DNA from: a virus
IMG/VR virus record: IMGVR_UViG_3300031773_000062
Span: 1-20,053 of that record
Length of the DNA: 20,053 nt
Reading direction: 5' to 3' (one strand)
Part shown: one piece after another, positions 16,440 to 20,053 of the stretch
How the letters are laid out: each line of letters starts with the position of its first letter
Position numbering within the stretch: the stretch's first letter is position 1
Notes under the pieces: model-generated
Told to the model about the DNA's origin: nothing
Seen by the model: only the letters and a program-made list of their open reading frames with translations
Database searches by the model: none
Program-made: the position numbers and the translations under genes

Positions 16440-16670
16440 ATGAAAAACATCTCATCCCTCCCACAAGAATTTCAAAACATCTTTGCCCAGCTTAAGGCAG
16501 AGCAAGATGCCGAAAACGCCATTGATGGCACGCAGACAAAAGCCTCGAAAGAGGACATTCAAGACGAAAGAAATCTTTTTGATGCCGACGTTGAAAAAGT
16601 CGACGAAAACGACGAAAACGAAATTGACATGACTTTCGTTAGTCCGTCCATGCGTGCAGTCTTCCAGTAA
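16440..16670 (+). CDS. acidic protein, paralogue of 9312 gene, 76 aa
   Basis: N-terminal helix (SSLPQEFQNIFAQLKAEQDAE), then an acidic linker and the C-terminal block SKEDIQDERNLFDADVEKV-DENDENEIDMTFVSPSMRAVF shared with the 9312 protein. The first 40 residues are barely alike while the tail is strongly conserved, suggesting that the tail carries the function. It is the last rightward gene before the strand switch. Confidence 0.74.
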   Translation: MKNISSLPQEFQNIFAQLKAEQDAENAIDGTQTKASKEDIQDERNLFDADVEKVDENDENEIDMTFVSPSMRAVFQ

Positions 16671-16823
16671 AGATATTAACTTATATTAAGATGGCTGGGG
16701 CAGTTCAAGCACTCCCCCCATTAATCAAAAAAAAAGCTTGACGTGTTCTCTGATTTTTGCGGGGGGGTGGTTATTCTCATAATCAGATTCAAATTCCAAT
16801 TAAAACTACGCGATCAATTAAAA

Positions 16824-16846
16824 TTGGCACGGAGTAGTCGTGCCAA
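16824..16846 (+). repeat. hairpin repeat, copy 13 (shortened)
   Basis: Only 23 bp: TTGGCACG and CGTGCCAA around GAGTAGT. The outer arms are perfect but the conserved GC core is lost. No promoter follows. It is the last copy in the window. Confidence 0.75.
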
Positions 16847-16927
16847 AATGAAATGAAATAAGTAAGCAGGTCCCCCCATTAATAGAATTAAAAGCCAAAA
16901 AACCCAACTGCATTAGATCGATAAGTC

Positions 16928-16964
16928 AAAAAAAAATCGACCCTACTAAAAAATAGAGCCGATT
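16928..16964 (-). terminator. intrinsic terminator of the leftward operon
   Basis: Read leftward, AATCGGCTCTA (16964-16954) pairs with TAGGGTCGATT (16945-16935) over 11 bp including two G.T pairs, around a T-rich loop, followed by about nine T (16936-16928). Confidence 0.85.
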
Positions 16965-16992
16965 TAATTATGAGGGTTAGTGTACCTAAGAA

Positions 16993-17373
16993 CTAATTAT
17001 TTTTATCGCAATCTTCGTTATCGCAAGATTCTGGTTCTTCGCAACATTCATCTGCTGGTTGGTCTGAAGAGTTTGCAAACTGTGCTGCGGCTTCAGTTTC
17101 ATTTGCCTGCTGTTCGTAAGCGGATTCAAGATTTTGCTGCATATCCGCAAATAGCTTTTCAAGATCTTCTTCCGAAGCGGCATCCACTCGCTGGTCCGCT
17201 TGTTGGCGGCATTGCAAGTCGATAGTAGCAAGGACTTGTTGAAACGAAACGGTATTAAACATTCTGGAGGCGACAAAGAGTTTTAGCTCTTTTTTTGCTT
17301 CTTCGTTAAATTTCGATTCCTCTAAAGGAGGAGGGTCGATTACGGCTGTATTAGATTCTGTATCATTACTCAT
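16993..17373 (-). CDS. acidic hypothetical protein, 126 aa
   Basis: A Glu/Asp/Gln-rich protein with a disordered N-terminus, a central helical region (LKLFVASRMFNTVSFQQVLATIDLQC) and a long acidic, Gln/Ala-rich tail ending in clustered cysteines (CCEEPESCDNEDC). No membrane segment or known domain is seen. An A/T-rich TATCATAA box lies 3 nt before the start, so this gene may also be transcribed leaderless in addition to being read from upstream. It is the last gene of the leftward operon, 20-odd nt before a strong terminator. Confidence 0.75.
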   Translation of the reverse strand: MSNDTESNTAVIDPPPLEESKFNEEAKKELKLFVASRMFNTVSFQQVLATIDLQCRQQADQRVDAASEEDLEKLFADMQQNLESAYEQQANETEAAAQFANSSDQPADECCEEPESCDNEDCDKNN

Positions 17374-17402
17374 ACGTTATGATAACAGATTAGGATAAAA
17401 AA

Positions 17403-17624
17403 TCAAAAAATAATTGGATAAACTTTTTCGAAGTTAACGATAGAGTATTTTTTATTTTCGCGTACCACTCTTTTAGTTTTAAAGCCTAAAGAGTCTAGCC
17501 TTTCTTGGAGCTGAGGGATCGCAGCTTTTTCGATACGAATAATAATATTGGTTATATCAGGGTTGTGAAAAATCTCATTTGAAAATTCTAGACAAATATC
17601 TAGCGCCTGGTCTTGTTGGTTCAT
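17403..17624 (-). CDS. hypothetical protein, 73 aa
   Basis: A small alpha/beta protein (NQQDQALDICLEFSNEIFHNPDITNIIIRIEKAAIPQLQERLDSLGF...), perhaps one ferredoxin-like half. The ATG overlaps the stop of the next gene upstream by 4 nt, so the two are coupled. Function unknown. Confidence 0.7.
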   Translation of the reverse strand: MNQQDQALDICLEFSNEIFHNPDITNIIIRIEKAAIPQLQERLDSLGFKTKRVVRENKKYSIVNFEKVYPIIF

Positions 17625-17812
17625 TTTTTCTTCCTTTTCTTTTTTTCCTTTTCTTTTTTTAATAAATTCATAATTGGCTCGATATTATTTTCGCTTAAAT
17701 ATTTTGCTGGATTATCTCCATTTAGTTCTTGTTTAGGTTCGCTCAACCATTTAGCCGCTTGGTATAGTGGGAAAGTGGAAGATAATTCTTTCATAAATTG
17801 GATTCTATTCAT
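17621..17812 (-). CDS. small protein with antitoxin-like C-terminal motif, 63 aa
   Basis: From the preferred start the product reads MNRIQFMKELSSTFPLYQAAKWLSEPKQELNGDNPAKYLSENNIEPIMNLL, followed by a tail of nearly pure Lys/Arg/Glu. The 'WL-xP-xxLNGxxPxxYL...IMxLL' segment resembles the short C-terminal domain of ParS/MbcA/Xre-type antitoxins. No toxin partner is visible, so this is a weak structural hint only. An in-frame ATG 57 nt upstream would give 82 aa but overlaps the upstream gene heavily. Confidence 0.6.
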   Translation of the reverse strand: MNRIQFMKELSSTFPLYQAAKWLSEPKQELNGDNPAKYLSENNIEPIMNLLKKEKEKKKRKKK

Positions 17813-18053
17813 AAGTGGCCATAAAATGTAGCACGGTACTATTGTAAAGCTTTTGTCGCTGTTTTTCATTTAATTCTTCTAGTTTCTCAATGATTTTTTG
17901 TTGCTCTGTTGAGATATCTATTAGTGCGTGAAGAATTTTGTTTTGTTGGTTATGTAATTTCTGTGATTTTTTAATTTGGTATTTGAGTTCATAAAGCTCT
18001 TCGTTTGGCTGTGAGACGAACCCCTGAACAAGGATAAAGATTATTAAAAACAT
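17805..18053 (-). CDS. membrane-anchored coiled-coil protein, 82 aa
   Basis: A hydrophobic N-terminal segment (MFLIIFILVQGFV) acts as signal anchor or signal peptide, followed by a long heptad-like coiled coil (YELKYQIKKSQKLHNQQNKI...IIEKLEELNEKQRQKLY). The short length and N-terminal anchor recall spanin- or holin-associated phage proteins, but nothing specific supports that. The frame is open further upstream across the divergent promoter region; 18053 avoids overlap with phoH. First gene of the leftward operon. Confidence 0.65.
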   Translation of the reverse strand: MFLIIFILVQGFVSQPNEELYELKYQIKKSQKLHNQQNKILHALIDISTEQQKIIEKLEELNEKQRQKLYNSTVLHFMATYE

Positions 18054-18086
18054 AAAAATTCTAAGACTCACATATAATTTATACAC
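18054..18086. promoter_or_regulatory. divergent A/T-rich -10 region
   Basis: ATATAATTTATAC (18072-18084) reads TATAAT rightward and TATAAATTATA leftward, so one short stretch could serve both the phoH unit and the leftward operon. No -35 box is evident, unlike the promoters of the left region. Confidence 0.45.
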
Positions 18087-18107
18087 ATGAGAGTGTATCA
18101 TAAGATA

Positions 18108-18842
18108 ATGGCAAGAAAAAAGAATTCCGATCAGGAACAAAAATTGTTAGGCAACCTCGCAAATTTTAACGGACTAACCTCAAATTTTCATGTTCAATCT
18201 AAGAGGCTTACTGTAAAACAAAAGGCATTTGTAGATTTATCTTTAGATCTAAATACTAACGTAGTTTTCTGCGCAGGTCCAGCAGGTACAACAAAGACTT
18301 ATGTAGCGGTATATTCTGCATTAAGATTTCTGAGTGCAGATCCTGATTTAGATTTATATTATGTTAGAACGGTAGTAGAAAGCGCAGACAGGGGGCTGGG
18401 AGCTTTGCCTGGAGACATAGACGACAAATTCAATCCTTACATGGCTCCTCTAGATGATAAACTTAGAGAGATGGTAAAGCCCACAATCATACCAGAGCTT
18501 ATCCAAAAACGCAGGATCGAAGCCATGCCTATAAACTATTTACGAGGTGCGAGCTTTAGGGATAAAATTGTTATCGCTGACGAAGCTCAAAATTTCACGT
18601 TTCAGGAGTTAACCACTCTAATCACTAGAATCGGAGAGAATAGCAGGCTTTTTGTATGCGGGGACTTTATGCAGTCAGACATTAATGGTAAGACGGGATT
18701 TCGCAAGATGTATGATATTTTTGATGATGATGCTAGCAAAAAACGAGGGATCCATACTTTTGAATTTGGGATAGAAGATATTAAGCGAAGCAAGATCTTA
18801 TCTTATATAATTAAAAAGATCCAAGGCAGTTCAAGTGTATAG
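18108..18842 (+). CDS. phoH: PhoH-family ATPase
   Basis: A 244-aa P-loop ATPase of the PhoH family. Walker A is GPAGTTKT (residues ~57-64), where the usual Gly before Lys is Thr. Walker B is KIVIADEAQN (~153-162), and the family's VRTVVESADRGLGALPGD (~86-103) and GDFMQSDI segments are present. PhoH genes are frequent in marine phages; the family is related to the ATPase core of helicases and the E. coli protein is induced by phosphate starvation, but the phage role is not settled. An in-frame ATG at 18087 lies 8 nt after TATAAT and is a possible leaderless start. It is followed 7 nt later by the GAF-like gene. Confidence 0.9.
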   Translation: MARKKNSDQEQKLLGNLANFNGLTSNFHVQSKRLTVKQKAFVDLSLDLNTNVVFCAGPAGTTKTYVAVYSALRFLSADPDLDLYYVRTVVESADRGLGALPGDIDDKFNPYMAPLDDKLREMVKPTIIPELIQKRRIEAMPINYLRGASFRDKIVIADEAQNFTFQELTTLITRIGENSRLFVCGDFMQSDINGKTGFRKMYDIFDDDASKKRGIHTFEFGIEDIKRSKILSYIIKKIQGSSSV

Positions 18843-18849
18843 ATAGTAA

Positions 18850-19425
18850 ATGGATCTTATTATAGCAGCAGCAATCGCAGCACTCGCCAGCATCGCAACG
18901 GTAATTATTAGAGCAAAAATGGATCGGGCACAGAGGCCCTGTAAGCTTCAAAAGCATACCGTTCAAAACGAAGACGTATATAAGGCTTTAGAGTTTATGC
19001 TTTCTAACTTAAATGCGGACAGGGTAGTGGTATATGAATTCCATAACGGCGACGTTTATTATTCTGGCAGCTCCCAGCAAAAATTTAGCAACACCTATGA
19101 AGTTTTAGCTGAAGGGATAAGTTCTGAAATCAGGAAACAACAAAATCTTAGGGTATCATCCTTCAATAGGTTTGTTAAGCCTTTAATTGATAATGACATA
19201 TATGATTACGCAGAAATATCTAAAATAGATAATGTAGGAGTAAAAGAATTTTTCGAAGACCAAGGGACAAAAAGTACTTTTTGTGTACCTATAAGACTTT
19301 TGACAGGGAATATCATCGGGATCCTAGGAGTAGACTACGTTAAGCAATCTACGTTCTTAACTAAAGATCAGCTTCATTTTATTAAAAATCAGGCAACAAT
19401 TATCTCTGGTTATTTAAAAGATTAA
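18850..19425 (+). CDS. membrane-anchored GAF-like domain protein
   Basis: A 191-aa protein with one N-terminal transmembrane segment (residues 2-20, LIIAAAIAALASIATVII) and a GAF-like domain. Features of the latter are ADRVVVYEFHNGDVYY (~55-70), CVPIRLLTGNIIGILGVDYV (~150-170) and a closing amphipathic helix (LTKDQLHFIKNQATIISGYL). GAF domains bind small molecules or serve as dimerisation modules. Copies of this anchored type appear beside phoH in phage genomes I recall, with unknown function; it is likely exposed to the cytoplasm at the inner membrane. Confidence 0.75.
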   Translation: MDLIIAAAIAALASIATVIIRAKMDRAQRPCKLQKHTVQNEDVYKALEFMLSNLNADRVVVYEFHNGDVYYSGSSQQKFSNTYEVLAEGISSEIRKQQNLRVSSFNRFVKPLIDNDIYDYAEISKIDNVGVKEFFEDQGTKSTFCVPIRLLTGNIIGILGVDYVKQSTFLTKDQLHFIKNQATIISGYLKD

Positions 19426-19445
19426 AAAAAATTTTATTATAAGTC

Positions 19446-19865
19446 ATGAATGTTGAATATTGTACAGAATGTGGATATAAAAATAGCTATGCTCTTCATG
19501 CTCCTAATTTTTGTGGAGGTTGTGGGGTTAAAATTGGAACTAGCACTGCAACAGTAAAAAAGGCTCCGACTATAAAACCTTCGCCAAGAGATAGTTTGCG
19601 GCGCCAACCCAGAGAAGAAGTGGTTGAGGAAGAAGTGTTTGAAGAAGTGCCTAATATTTCTAAGCTAGAATATGATATAGATAGCTCTTTTGGGAATCAA
19701 AAAATTACAATAGGCGACATTATGAAGGAGGGCCCTTCGAAAGGGGCAACGCCTAGAGTAAGGCAAGGGGTTTCGAAAGCCAAATCCAAGGAAGAGATTT
19801 TAGAAGAAAGCTTAAAAAGTTGTAAAAGCGCAAGAGCGCAGCCTCCTGAAGATGTCGAAGGATAA
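19446..19865 (+). CDS. zinc-ribbon protein with disordered tail
   Basis: A 139-aa protein whose N-terminus holds a zinc ribbon, CTECGYKN...NFCGGCGVKIG, with two CxxC pairs at residues ~6-9 and ~23-26. The remainder is low-complexity, first Lys/Pro/Arg-rich, then Glu-rich (EEVVEEEVFEEV), then basic, with a conserved-looking KITIGDIM segment. It probably contacts nucleic acid or protein as an adaptor. TATTAT lies 5 nt before the ATG, so it may have its own leaderless promoter. Its end overlaps the next gene by 14 nt. Confidence 0.75.
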   Translation: MNVEYCTECGYKNSYALHAPNFCGGCGVKIGTSTATVKKAPTIKPSPRDSLRRQPREEVVEEEVFEEVPNISKLEYDIDSSFGNQKITIGDIMKEGPSKGATPRVRQGVSKAKSKEEILEESLKSCKSARAQPPEDVEG

Positions 19866-20053
19866 GACTCTCAGTTATAGCGATTGTTCAGAAATTATTG
19901 ATAACGAACTTCACAAAAGGAGAGGGAAGTGGTTCCTCTATTCTATTGCGTGGTTGGATTTTGATGACGTCTGTCAAATTATTCGTGCCCATATCAATAA
20001 AAAGTGGGACCAATGGGATCAAGAAAGAGCGTTAGAGCCATGGTTAAATAGAA
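19852..20053 (+). CDS. sigma-70-like factor, partial (cut by window end)
   Basis: The visible 67 codons read MSKDKTLSYSDCSEIIDNELHKRRG and DFDDVCQIIRAHINKKWDQWDQERALEPWLNR. The second part matches region 2 of sigma-70 family factors, whose core-binding helix typically ends 'LEPWLxRI', and recalls the short sigma factors of T4-type and marine phages (gp55-like). If correct it would direct host RNA polymerase to phage, probably late, promoters. The C-terminal promoter-recognition part is outside the window. It overlaps the zinc-ribbon gene by 14 nt. Confidence 0.62.
   Translation, partial: MSKDKTLSYSDCSEIIDNELHKRRGKWFLYSIAWLDFDDVCQIIRAHINKKWDQWDQERALEPWLNR

Larger units (their letters stand above)
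16680..16985. other. non-coding junction between gene arrays
   Basis: No gene is supported on either strand. It contains CCCCCCATTAAT twice (16714-16725 and 16872-16883), a G7 run, a lone TTGACG at 16738 without a matching -10 box, the shortened hairpin copy 13 and a leftward terminator. It separates the rightward cassette array from the leftward operon. Confidence 0.6.

Noticed and set aside
16738-16783. TTGACG with a distant CATAAT as a promoter
   Set aside because: The spacer would be far too long (34 bp) and no gene follows on that strand.
1121-16846. The repeated palindrome as a CRISPR array or as integron attC sites
   Set aside because: Copies are 0.7-1.9 kb apart with genes between them, so there are no spacers. 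The arms lack the GTTRRRY/RYYYAAC core sites of attC, and no integrase is present in the window.

Overview
The window looks like the accessory (probably early) region of a large double-stranded DNA bacteriophage, running at about 16.5 kb into a short leftward operon and then a conserved block. The phage signs are: very compact small genes with 4-nt ATGA overlaps, two intact tRNA genes, a PhoH ATPase, a GAF-like membrane protein, a zinc-ribbon protein and the start of a sigma-70-like factor at the right edge, plus phage-typical accessory families (SprT-like protease, DUF932, GP88, HhH-GPD glycosylase). One secreted Trp-rich protein (8132-8500) resembles a domain I associate with Verrucomicrobia of the Opitutae/Puniceicoccales type, so a verrucomicrobial host is a reasonable but unproven guess. 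Shine-Dalgarno motifs are essentially absent.

Layout. 1-16.7 kb, all rightward: roughly 45 genes, most of 50-100 codons, grouped into one- to six-gene transcription units. Units are separated by a dispersed 33-bp hairpin (13 copies including one short copy, always in the same orientation), usually followed by a promoter. I can place 24 promoter matches with a -35 TTGAC/TTGCG, a nearly fixed 16-bp spacer and either a CANACT-type or a TTTAAT-type -10 box. In 13 cases the ATG lies only 6-9 nt after the -10 box, which predicts leaderless mRNAs. In about ten others the gene has a 25-40 nt A-rich leader, often ending AAAAAACC-ATG. tRNA-Cys(GCA), tRNA-Leu(UAA) and a strange tRNA-like RNA with an extended multi-hairpin tail (7529-7848) sit inside this array.

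16.7-17.0 kb is a non-coding junction holding the last, shortened hairpin and a terminator for the leftward operon. 17.0-18.05 kb carries four leftward genes of unknown function, one with a weak likeness to the C-terminal domain of ParS/MbcA-type antitoxins. From 18.1 kb rightward come PhoH, the GAF-like protein, the zinc-ribbon protein and the partial sigma-like factor, without the hairpin/promoter modules.

The most interesting system is the repeated [33-bp hairpin]-[40 or 90 bp A/T-rich spacer]-[promoter]-[small gene cassette] architecture coupled to leaderless start codons. It is reminiscent of the promoter/stem-loop cassettes (PeSLs) described in T4-type phages, but with a different hairpin and promoter and with leaderless translation. 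No database search was possible; family names come from recognised motifs.
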